Origin: Chrysaora quinquecirrha
Lineage: Eukaryota; Cnidaria; Scyphozoa; Semaeostomeae; Pelagiidae
Length of the DNA stretch: 64,000 nt
Assembly (NCBI GenBank): GCA_014526335.1
Contig: JACTAT010000121.1
Span: forward strand, 199,449-263,448
Direction: 5' to 3'
Shown: piece after piece, positions 24,230 through 35,400 of the stretch
Numbering within the stretch: the first letter of the stretch is position 1
Layout: each line of letters begins with the position of its first letter
Position numbers and translations under genes: made by a program
Notes under the pieces: generated by a model
What the model was told of the DNA's origin: nothing
Databases searched by the model: none
Seen by the model: only the letters and a program-made list of their open reading frames with translations

Positions 24230-27200
24230 TTAGTAGAAAAACATTTTCTTTAGATTTCTGCAGCGTATTTTCTCTTTACACTTTGGACAAGCTTTAACTA
24301 TTTTCAGATGGCTCAACCAGCATGGATAACAAGCGATGTGTCCACACGGAGCCTTGTAAGGTCCTCTTCCATTTGCAGCTTTTTTGCAAACAACACAAGT
24401 TGGACTTAATAATTCTCTACGAGCTTTTTCATCATCATCAGGATCTGATTCCTCATCCGATAATACTGGGAAAAAGTCGCTGTAAGGGTTTGTTTTTTGT
24501 TGGTTTCCGTCAGGTTTTTCGGTCGAGTTGAGCTTTTGTCGTTTAGGTTCTGGACCGGCTGCATCAAAAGCTTCTTTACTTGTTATAGCAGCATCTTTTA
24601 TTAAATCTCCCTTTACTTCACCTTGCAAATGTGTACTGCCACCTCTAACTTTTCTGCTGTCAGTCTTGTTAGCTGCAGCTTTTGATTCTGTTCTAGCGAC
24701 ATCACCGAGATCTACTCCTCCAGCCAGGCCTTTCTCGTCAATGGCTTCCAACTCTGCTTTGAATTTTTTGTATGCATCGCCGACAACTATTCTGTCATCT
24801 CCTTTTACAAACTCCCTTACGCCTTCAAACAAATGCAGCTTATCAAGGTTGGATTTGAAAAACTTCTTTAAATGTTCAACCAGTTTCGCAACATCATTGC
24901 TCTTATTATAAGCAATGAGGATCTTTCCGAAGTTCTTGTAACCATCAGAAGACAAACATTTCTTTGCACCTCCTAAGAACTGCTTTGCTGCGCTGTTTTC
25001 CTTTGTTTTAGAATTTTCCTCGGCCTTTCCATCGTCAACAAATTCTGATAACTTTGGAGCTACATCTGGTTTTTTCATCACCATCTTCATTTTCTTTGAC
25101 TTAGCACGAGTAGACTCGTCTGCAGAAGTAACATTTCCTGTATCTTTGAAAATTGCTTGAGAAACTGTTGATGTGCTTTGGGCTTTCATAATGTCCTCTT
25201 TGCTTTTCCTCAAATCTTTCAGAGAAAAAAAGAAACTCTCCTTACCTACAGGTTTCTCTTCACTTTTCAAAATTGCAAGGGAGTTGCTTGCATCTGAATT
25301 GAAGTTGGCATCAACTGGCGCCGATCTTACAACTGGTCGTTTGTGAATTTTGACAACAGGATAGGACTTCTTTTTGGCATCATCCACGTTGCTTGCCAAA
25401 TCAATTGAGGCACTCTCTTTCAGTTCATTTTCTTTACCTTGGCTATCATTTTTGCGAGTTGAAGGAGAGATAAAGTTCTCTGCCAGTCTAAAAAACTGGA
25501 CAACATTCCTCTGTGCTATTCCGAATTCATGATAAGTCTTGACATGTGGCTTGATCCATATAGGCAACTGCTCTTTAGCTTCAATATACGAGAACCTCAC
25601 ATCACAAAGCAAAATAGCACCATAATCTTGGTTGTGCCTGATGACTCTACCAACAGCCTGATTCACAGCCCTTGATGCCTGTTGACGATACCAATCTTTT
25701 CCTTTCAGAGCTGATCTTTTCTTTAGATTGTCGAGATACTGCATTTTCATTCCTACTCTGGCGTCCATTCTTGGTGGGAAAGGCAAACCAGTAACTACAA
25801 CTACCCTTCCATTTTCATTTGCAAAGTCCAGACCCTCACTCACTTTTCCACGGCATACAGCAAAAAATATTGCACCCTTCACTGCAGGGTCATTGACTTT
25901 TTCGTAAAACTGCTCCATTATACCATTCAACATCTTCTTGTTTCTTGGCTCTGAAAAATAAGCTTTGTGTTGTTCCATTCTACTCAGAGCACCATTTTTC
26001 TTCCAAAAATCGATTGACTTGTCCATGACTGGGTAAGAGGGGAAAAATACAAGAACACCATGTGGAGTGGTTCTGGAAACATTAGCTAATAAATTTCCGA
26101 GACTGTTCAGGTACTTGTCTGTGAATCGTGTGTGATAGGATGAGTTAAGCTCCTCTCCGTCTGGACCTCGGGTGATGATTCCAGCCCAGATTTGCTTGTT
26201 GGTGATGACATGAGGATTTTGAAGTTGAACTGGAAAGGGGACATCCAGCTCCGATGTGAACGAGTCAAGAGGGGAAAGGGTACCACTTGTCAAGATTAAC
26301 GATCTAATGCCATGTCTAACTAGTTCTTTCATACTGAGACCAGGATTGAAACACCAATAACTCAGTGTCCTACCAGATTCTTTCTTTTTTGACCAGACAT
26401 CAACCTGTCTTTTCTGGTATGCGTTGATCTCTTCCTCATGAATATAAACTTTGTAGAAACGAGAAGTCTCTAAATTCAACCCAGATGGTTCACCTGAGCG
26501 GCAGAATAAGATCCTCAAAATATCAGCCATTTTTTGCATGGACAGATGCTTTCCCTTGTGTACTTTACTGGTATTACTGCTTGCCAAAAGGGCATTACAT
26601 TTGTCAATTGCATCAAGAATCTGCATAACTGTGGATGAATTAATGTTGTGTTTCGCAAGGGCATTGTAAAGAAAAGAGCCTTCTTCTTTAAATTTTTTTT
26701 CTTTCAATGTTACACTGTCAATCATATTTTCAATATTTTTGAATATCATTTTCAAACGCCCTGCATCCTCTGGTGTCATGTCTCCAGCAACCGGTGCTTC
26801 TTCTTCTCCAATAGATGCAGAATTTTCATTCAAGATACCAATACATTCATCGCAATCTTCCATGCAAGATGCAAGGTCACCAGATGTCAAATCAAATGAA
26901 GCTGTCTCTTCACAGATTTGCTCAACATTGTGAGCCTCATCTAACAGAATTATGGTTCCATTCAAATCAACAGAGTTTGCTTGTCTTGATTTGAAGTCAA
27001 GCACATAATTATAAGGCATAAATATCAAATCAGCATTGCTCTTTAGTTCACGGCTCATAAAATATGGACAAACTTTATGCTTGTCTCCCAGTTTATTCAA
27101 ATCTTCAATATCTAGGATGTTATCAGAGAATTCTTTATTCTCTCTTTGTGAATCAAGATTATTATGAAACACACATGATCTTGATGTTATTTTCCCTTTG

Positions 27201-29238
27201 CATGCATATACTTTAGCAGTACTACTCTCCAATTTCTGAACATCTTGATTGATACACATTTGATCTCTAGAGCCAAGGACACAGACTTTTGGTCGATATA
27301 TTGTGTTTTTTAACTCATTAACAGCCTGAGATAGCTGAGAATGTGTTCTTGATGCATATATAATTTTGGGGACAAACTTTTTGACACCAGTAGCACCAGT
27401 ACCAGCTGCAGAGGCCAGAGTTTCTTCCAGGTCCTTATGAAATTCTTCACTTGTTGCTTTCATGACACCTTGGGTCAACTGAGCATGTGCAACGAATGTT
27501 TCCCTCCAAGCAAGAGCTGCACAGAGAAGGCAGAGAGTTTTACCAGTTCCTGAAAATTTAAAAAATAACAAGAATTCAAGATTGATAACTGAATTAACTG
27601 GATAGAACTCCCAAACGTAATGCTAGCAGTACAGCAGACTTGAAAGGACAGAACCATTCAACTACTAGTCTGCAGAAAGTGTGGGGCACACATGCAATAT
27701 ATTTTCTTGAAATCATGTGCTTTGAAAAGGGCTGTTTGTAATATTTTGAGTATTTTCACACTGAAACATTCTGGACAAAATCCTTTTTTCAAACGAAAAC
27801 CAAGTGCAACTTTTTTGTTCTCAATTTCGTCTTTAGAGCACAGATTGCAAAGTTGGCAGTCTATTAATGAGGGGTGGTGGGGTTATTTTTGGGCAAAGTG
27901 CAAGCAGTAGCCCCATCCATAAGATGATCTAATACTCCATTATACACGTTTTTTTTTTATAAGAAACCTAGCTCGGGGCCTAGTTCTAAAAGTTTCTTAA
28001 TTTTTTGCCCAAAGTTAGTTCTAAAAGTTTCTTAACAGTTTCTTGATTAATCATAAATCATAAATTATAAATTGCAGTTAAAATGACAAATGCGAGAAAT
28101 CGCACGAAATTAGCCACGCTGGTGCGAGAAATCGCATGGAAATGCTTGGGAACTAATTACTACCTCCACAAATGTGAGTCAGTATGTTGGAAAACGGACG
28201 CAAAAATTTCTACAGTTTCTTAACTTCTTCCTCCTAGTTCTAAAAGTTTCTTAACTTTTTGGGTGTCTAGTTCTAGGTTTCTTATAAACCGGTTTCTTAT
28301 AAAAAAAAACGTGTAGCCCACCACGACATAAAAGCAACAACGTGATCATGTGATATAGTTACTTGAGCTAATGATGAACAAAATGATAGGTTCGAAATAT
28401 TTTTGTTCTCAATTTCGTCTTTAGAGCACAGATTGCAAAGTTGGCAGTCTATTAATGAGGGGTGGTGGGGTTATTTTTGGGCAAAGTGCAAGCAGTAGCC
28501 CCATCCATAAGATGATCTAATACTCCATTATACACGTTTTTTTTTTATAAGAAACCTAGCTCGGGGCCTAGTTCTAAAAGTTTCTTAATTTTTTGCCCAA
28601 AGTTAGTTCTAAAAGTTTCTTAACAGTTTCTTGATTAATCATAAATCATAAACTATAAATTGCAGTTAAAACGACAAATGCGAGAAATCGCACGAAATTA
28701 GCCACGCTGGTGCGAGAAATCGCATGGAAATGCTTGGGAACTAATTACTACCTCCACAAATGTGAGTCAGTATGTTGGAAAACGGACGCAAAAATTTCTA
28801 CAGTTTCTTAACTTCTTCCTCCTAGTTCTAAAAGTTTCTTAACTTTTTGGGTGTCTAGTTCTAGGTTTCTTATAAACCGGTTTCTTATAAAAAAAAACGT
28901 GTAGCCCACCACGACATAAAAGCAACAACGTGATCATGTGATATAGTTACTTGAGCTAATGATGAACAAAATGATAGGTTCGAAATATTTTGCATCATTT
29001 GGAACAAGTTGAATCATTTTTATGACGACCTGACGACGTGATCCTGTCACATGCAGGATCAGGAGTGTGAAAAGCGGAAACAACAGGGACTGCCTTACTC
29101 TTTACCTGTTGGGCTTTCAAGGACGCCATTTTTCTGCTCTTGTAGACAGGTTATTACTTTTTCCATGTAATCAATTTGACATTTGTAGGGCTGAAAAGGG
29201 AATTCAACATTGATTCCTTTAATTTCAACGTGGACCAT
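24230..29238 (-). CDS. RTEL1: RTEL1, Fe-S DEAH helicase (regulator of telomere length)
   Basis: XPD-family 5'-3' helicase that unwinds D-loops, T-loops and G-quadruplexes in the nucleus. Two coding exons, 29238-29106 and 27549-24230, join in phase 1 to give 1150 residues. The ORF continues a few codons into the intron at 27571, but that part is not coding. Walker A SPTGTGKT is at 42-49 and spans the splice. Four Fe-S cysteines lie at about 143, 161, 170 and 205, and the DEAH box at 248-251 (LLDEAHNVE). Later motifs include [30 protein letters not shown] and [15 protein letters not shown]. The C-terminal part has one harmonin-N-like helical region ([20 protein letters not shown] onward); human RTEL1 has two. 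A C-terminal RING (residues about 1096-1150, CVVC...[10 protein letters not shown]...CPKC) matches the C4C4 RING of the long human form. Human RTEL1 has over 30 exons; here 3320 coding bases form one exon. Confidence 0.97.
27813..28988. repeat. 588-bp tandem duplication in the RTEL1 intron
   Basis: 27813-28400 and 28401-28988 are near identical. By eye only two differences are seen, both T in copy 1 and C in copy 2 (the AAATTATAAATT and TTAAAATGAC regions). Each unit carries one complete inverted-repeat element (27943-28315; 28531-28903). Confidence 0.95.
27943..28315. mobile_element. T-run inverted-repeat element, GTTTCTTA subfamily (also at 28531-28903)
   Basis: The left end TACACG, a T run and ATAAGAAACC is the inverse of the right end GGTTTCTTAT, an A run and CGTGTA. 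AGTTTCTTAA occurs at least six times inside. Confidence 0.85.
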
Positions 29239-29479
29239 CTTGTGGTAGATCTACTCTGCATTTCATTAATCATTCGTTTGACCCGGCCACCGGACAGGAA
29301 AGAAATGCATGGGAAAGGCACAACCAAATTCGCGCCAAAAAATGACTTGCTGAAAGAGAGGCTGAACAACTCGAGGCCGAGACCAGAGACCAGAGCGAAA
29401 TATTTTTCTTTTCCCTCTGTTTTGTTTCCAGGTTGAACCATCAGTCGTTGGGAAAGGACGGTGATCAGACGGTTTCAAA
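29239..29479. promoter_or_regulatory. Compact divergent promoter between RTEL1 and SIRT2
   Basis: The two ATGs are 241 bp apart and transcribed away from each other. There is no room for separate long promoters, so one bidirectional core is inferred. No TATA box is clear. Confidence 0.55.
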
Positions 29480-32400
29480 ATGGAAAACAAGTCGGAATCA
29501 CAAGCTGCAGCTTCTTCACAAGATCTCGCAAATTCAGGTAGCCTAAGTTATACCTTGTTTTTTCCACCTAGTTTGTTTTTAATTGGATAAGACACAAAAA
29601 AGCACAATTTTCTGAATTTTCTATTTTTCCTGTTTCTTTTCAGAAAAGAATGTTGCAGACGAAAAGGGAGGGAAAGATGACGATGCTGCAAAAGGAGCTG
29701 TAGGCGCTGCTCCTGATGAGGAGGATAAAGAACCAGTTAAATCATTATTATCCAGTTAGAAATTAATATTGTTTTTAAAAACTCTACGTTTGATGGAAAA
29801 TTGAAATCGGAAAGACAATTTATTTCCGCGTTACATTTTACTTCCGCATATACAATTTACTTCTGCATTGGCCATTAAAGGCAGTAGGACACTTCCAGTT
29901 CCTGGAATTGATTGGAGAGAACAAAGAACCTTGGTGAAATAAAAGCTCTGAGATCTTACTACCCACTTACATATTTTTATAAGAAGTGTTTTATCCATAA
30001 GAAGTGTTTATAAGAAGTGTTCAGTTCATATTGGATGTGATACAGATATCCTTTCCCCTCATCGTTACCCATATAAGAAATTAGTATTCAGTTGCTCAAA
30101 AACAAATAAAGTTCAGCTCTAGGTTTTTGAAATTATGAAAGTGTTTAACTTAGGATGTACAATTCATATTGGCTGTGATGAAAATAAAGCTATGTCCTTA
30201 ATCCTTTCAGATACTTTTGACAAGTTTGAGGCTGTGGAACTTCTTTTACAAAGACTTGGTCAGAAACTTGGATCAATAAGTCTTTTTGGAGATCAAGAAC
30301 AACATGAACCTATATTTGAAGAATTTAATCTTTCTGCAGTTGCAAAATATATTCAGAAAAATAACTGTAAGTTCTTAATACAGTCATTATTTGACTATTT
30401 GACATACTCTTGGATACAAAAAAGCAATCACCAGCACTGTCAAGAGGGTATCCAGTGGAATCAGAGGTTGGGGGTGTGTGGGCTGTGAAGGGGATTACAA
30501 AAATTGAAATTCTTTGAATGCTTCCCCATGAAACCTCCTTACTCTTAGGTGCCTAATTGCCGTCCTCCCCTGGCTAATTATTTTTTGAAACACCCTGCCA
30601 CTGTTATGAGGACCCCCCCCCGCTTATTAAGATTCACATCAATTTTGATGTTGATGATTTTGATGTTAACTTATTTCACTTTGACCTTCTTTGTATGAAA
30701 TTTCACTTGTACATTCTATTTGTTGGTTAACCCTGTGGATTGCCTTAGCCTATAAGTACTATAGGGCCAGTCACACTATACTGCATTTCTGCAGTTTCCT
30801 GTCAAACTTTGTTAAACAAATTCTGACCCCCTTTATTCCAACCCCTGTCAATTAGACCCTGGCTGGAGTTCCAACCCCCACCTATTCCAACCCTGTAGCA
30901 ATTAGACACCTAAGAGTAAAAGGCTCAGTATGCTTACAATTTGCTCAAATTCCCACTCTTTTTCCAAAAATTTTTGATACGGTATTTTGAAAAATTGGTG
31001 CTTCAAAAATACTTTCTTTTAATATTTAGGTAAAAACATAATCGTCATGACTGGTGCTGGCATCTCCACATCTGCTGGAATTCCTGATTTTCGTTCTCCT
31101 GAGTCTGGGCTTTATCACAACCTTGAAAAGTACAATTTGCCAACTCCACAAAGCATATTCGAACTGGAATATTTCAAGGTTTGAGTTTCATCTGTTAACT
31201 ACTTTTTGTTATGTTTTGATCATTTATATACTTGTTTTAGCCTCTTAATCAGTTGCATAATTTGCTTCATAAGAATAGGTTTTGGTTGAGGGAGCATGTT
31301 GCTGATGCTTGAAAAACATAACCTATTTGGACAATATTCCAGAAGTTATCCATCTGTAAAATGTCAAATACTTATTATTTTGAAGTGTATAGTAATTGAC
31401 ATGCAAATTAAGCTAACTTATCGTCCTACTTCAAGGAAAATCCAGAGCCTTTCTTCATGCTTGCCAAAGAGCTTTATCCTGGCAATTATAAAGTGAGTTA
31501 AAAGAAGTTTTGTTGTCTTATTCAGTTTTTTTCCTGATGGTGATAAAACGCATGTATGCTTTTTCCTTTGTTTAACAAATTGCACCACCAATGATTATAA
31601 TGTTGTTTCAACTTCATCTTCAGCCAACTCCTTCGCACTGTTTTATTCGACTACTTGCAGAGAAGAATATGCTGCTACGCAATTTCACCCAGGTATTGGC
31701 TTTATTCCTTGTTTATTGATTGACTGCTTGATTAATTGATTGATTTGTTCTTTAATCGCTGTTCAAAAGACCACTAGATTGCGATAGAAATCGGATTACT
31801 CCAACTGCAGGGGAGTCACCCTGCTGTCCATCGCAGGGAAAATACTGGCAAGAGTCGTACTGGACAGAATTATACCAACAATCGCTGAGGATAATCTGCC
31901 AGAGAGTCAGTGCGGATTTAGAGAAAATCGGGGAACTGCAGACATGATTTTTGTACTACGCCAGATCCAGGAGAAATGCAGAGAGCAAAACATGGGGCTG
32001 TACGCGGCGTTCATAAACCTGACCAAAGCCTTTGATACGGTGAGCCGAGACGGGCTTTGGAAGATCTTATCAAGACTCTGCTGCCCGCCAAAGCTCCTCG
32101 CAACCCTGCAACAGCTGCATGAAGGACAGGTGGGTCAGGTAAAACACGGCGGAGGCCTGTCAGACCCATTTCCGATCAGTAACGGAGTCAAGCAAGGATG
32201 TGTCCTCGCTTTGACTCTCTCCGCCATTTTGCTCAGCGTGATGTTGAGAGAAGCCAAAGAGAATAGAGGTACAACTTATACAAATAGCGATCAGGGTAGG
32301 GCAAGTTCCATTAACTTTGCCTCGTGCGAATGCGAATGGTGACACCACGAGTCTGCTGGATTACACCACGACGCCACAGTACGAATCAGAAAATAAATTC

Positions 32401-35400
32401 GAATTTTCGTTGTGTTTTAAATAACAATCAGCTTCCGTTCCGGGATACATCGGGAAGATTCTTTTTTCATACAGAGAATAAAAGAAAGTTTACTCTTCGA
32501 TAATTTAAGGAAAAGGTAATTTCTACTCAAGCTTCCATCTTTCTTCAGCCCATGCATAAATCAGCCACATGCTGTCGTCTTTTTTTAAAGCAATTTCTGC
32601 CCTCTAGAATATCGATGGCTTGGAAATTGTAGCTGGAGTCCCTTCGGATCTCGTAGTTGCAGCACACGGAACATTTCATTCAGCACATTGCTTGGACTGC
32701 GATAAGGCGTATTCTGAAGAATGGGAGAAAGGTAGAGAAGCTGAATAATTTTCTTTTCTTCATAAAGCCTCGGGGACAGGTGATACCAGATTATGCAGAC
32801 TAACACCTTTTCGGACTTTCAACTTTCAGCATAGGGTATCACAACCGAATCCGAAGTCGTCACCCGTGCCTGGCTCACGTCTATACTGATTATTACTGGC
32901 ATTACTGGCATCAGTTACTGTGTTTTTTATTTTTCCGTATTTCCTTAAGATGCCAGAGTACTTAAGGAGCAGAATTCTATGTTTTCATCCGATTTATAGC
33001 AGAAAAAAAGGTTCTCAAACTTGGTCTGGTATCCATAAACTCGTAAGATTGGTCGTCGATTCCTTCTTCAACCTTTCTTATAACGATCAAATAAAGTGTT
33101 CCCATCATCAAGTAACAGTCGACGACTGTCAGGCTCAACTCTTCACATATCAATTACGTGAAGAGAACTTTGGAATAACTTTCCTTTGATTGGTTATTTT
33201 CGTCTATCTGACCATTTTCGAGCAATAGCTGGATCCAATCTGGATCTTCGGTGACACATGTTCCCAATAATACTTTCTTTGATGGCAAGATTGGGGAACG
33301 TTGAACTATCCTTTATCTCCCGTTCTAACCGATTCACAGTTGACGCAGTTGTAATGAACGCAAGGAAGAAGTGTTCCGCTTAAAATCGGGAGACCTACAC
33401 AGACTGTTGCCAACGCTGTTACGATCTTAAGGAACAGGGCTTAATGTTTTGCATTTCCTTTCCAGCTTCAGGAAATAAGGCCTCAGGAAAATTTTTCTTG
33501 GGTTCATGAAGCTGCATTTTAAATGTTGGCCTTGTACTATGTATATGGAACTACTTTTTAACTATTTACTTGACGAGTGACGACGGTATTACGTCTTAAA
33601 CTTTTATCATTACAGAGCGTGTATTTAAAGGAGAAATACCAAAATGTGAAGACTGCAATGGGATTGTAAAGCCAGGTAAATAAGATCTTTTTCTGAACAG
33701 AAGTACTAACCGCCTTTTCTCTAATAACTATAATTCGTATGATTTGATTTGTCATTTTCGTCGATTTTGATTTCATTTTTTTCTCTATCATCTTACAGAT
33801 ATCGTGTTTTTTGGAGAAGCTTTGCCGCAGAGATTTTTCTCATTATGCGAAAGTGTAAGTTTCTGCCAATTCTATTCTCATAAATTTTAACGCCACATGT
33901 TGTAGTCAATGTTTCTGACTTAACATGCATGTTCTTGTTCTGACAATGGTACTGCTTAGCTAGATTTTGCATCTTTCTCTCTGATTGTCTATTTACATGC
34001 ATTTTAAAGGTATATTTCGGGTTGCAGTCACAAGTAAGAGGTACAAATGTGCAGTATAAAATCCCATAGTTTGAGAACAATCGCTACATAGACATACTCA
34101 TGCACATGCAGTCTTCACAGGGTATGGGTTTCTTTACCGATCACATAGAGGAGAGAACACTAAATAGTACATGGCTAACTCGTGATTTTGTCTGTTGCCT
34201 AGAATAACTGACGACAGCTGACGACTGTTCTCACCCATCAAGGCTAGTTTGACAAGACTAAGCGAGTAGCACCAATCGATTGTGAGTCAGATTTGCTCAT
34301 CGCTCGATCCATATGTTTTAACTTCTACCCTTTCTGCAGGACTTCCCAAACTGTGATTTGCTGATAGTCATGGGAACATCCCTCGTTGTCCAGCCCTTTG
34401 CTTCAATGATTAACAGGTGAGCATTTCTCGTAACTTTGGACGACAGCTTTCGGTAACAAATTTGTGTTAGCAACGGCATTGGGTCAGGGGCGGGCCTTCT
34501 TGTTATATAGGGTCTTTAACAAACTGTTTCTGTTGTTTCTTGAGCAAATCTCTTCGATTTCTTGGGATTTCGAAGAGATTTGGATTGGTTTCGCTCAGTA
34601 TGAAAACAATTGGAAATGACAGAAATTGTTTCTCAATGCAAAATATGGAAGCAAGAAAATATAGAAATGCGAACATATGTATAAAAGGGAGACGGTTTTG
34701 CCATCGAAATATCCTAAATAAGAAAAGAAGTATTAACATGAACAGTAGCCCTTGCCTTGCATTGATTTTTTACACAGGAGCTCGCTAGAAGCAACTAACA
34801 AGACAAATTGCTATAGTGAAAACAGGCCCCTTTTACTGGAAATAGGAACCCTTGAGATTCGCTGCCAGTCCGCCTCTGCATTCGGTGCAAATTCCTGGCT
34901 TGCAAAAGCTCAATTATGTCATTGGTTAAACCTGACTGATCCTTCATCTTCAATGTAAAAGCTGATCGAGTCTTGTGTTCGTAAACGAGTTAGTGTATAG
35001 TTCTGGTTTTGTGATGATCTAGTAACTTTGGATCGCAATTTTGTGTTACAACTTTGTGTTGCGAAGTTAGGATTATAGCGCTGCCTGATGAACTAATAAA
35101 AGCTATTGATTATAAAGGTGAATTTCCTTGGTCTTTCCCCTTGCGTCTAAAAGCTTATTGAACTTAAGTTCTTAAATGGGAAGTGGAGATTTGTTAAGAG
35201 GATAATCTGGAAACTTTTGTGGCAACGTTGGTTGTATTGGCACATCATTTCAATGTATCTTACTCTGCTTCTTCGCTCTACTAAATACAGGAATAGGGAC
35301 AAAGTATATGTCAAGAGCATTGTCATTCCTTTCCGTTTTTGAAAGCAATTTAGTGTTCTTTGCTAATTATTATAGTATTGTGCCTGAGACAGCTGTACAG

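Noticed and set aside
24322..26933. Several plus-strand ORFs of 64-127 codons
   Set aside because: All are antisense to the RTEL1 exon.
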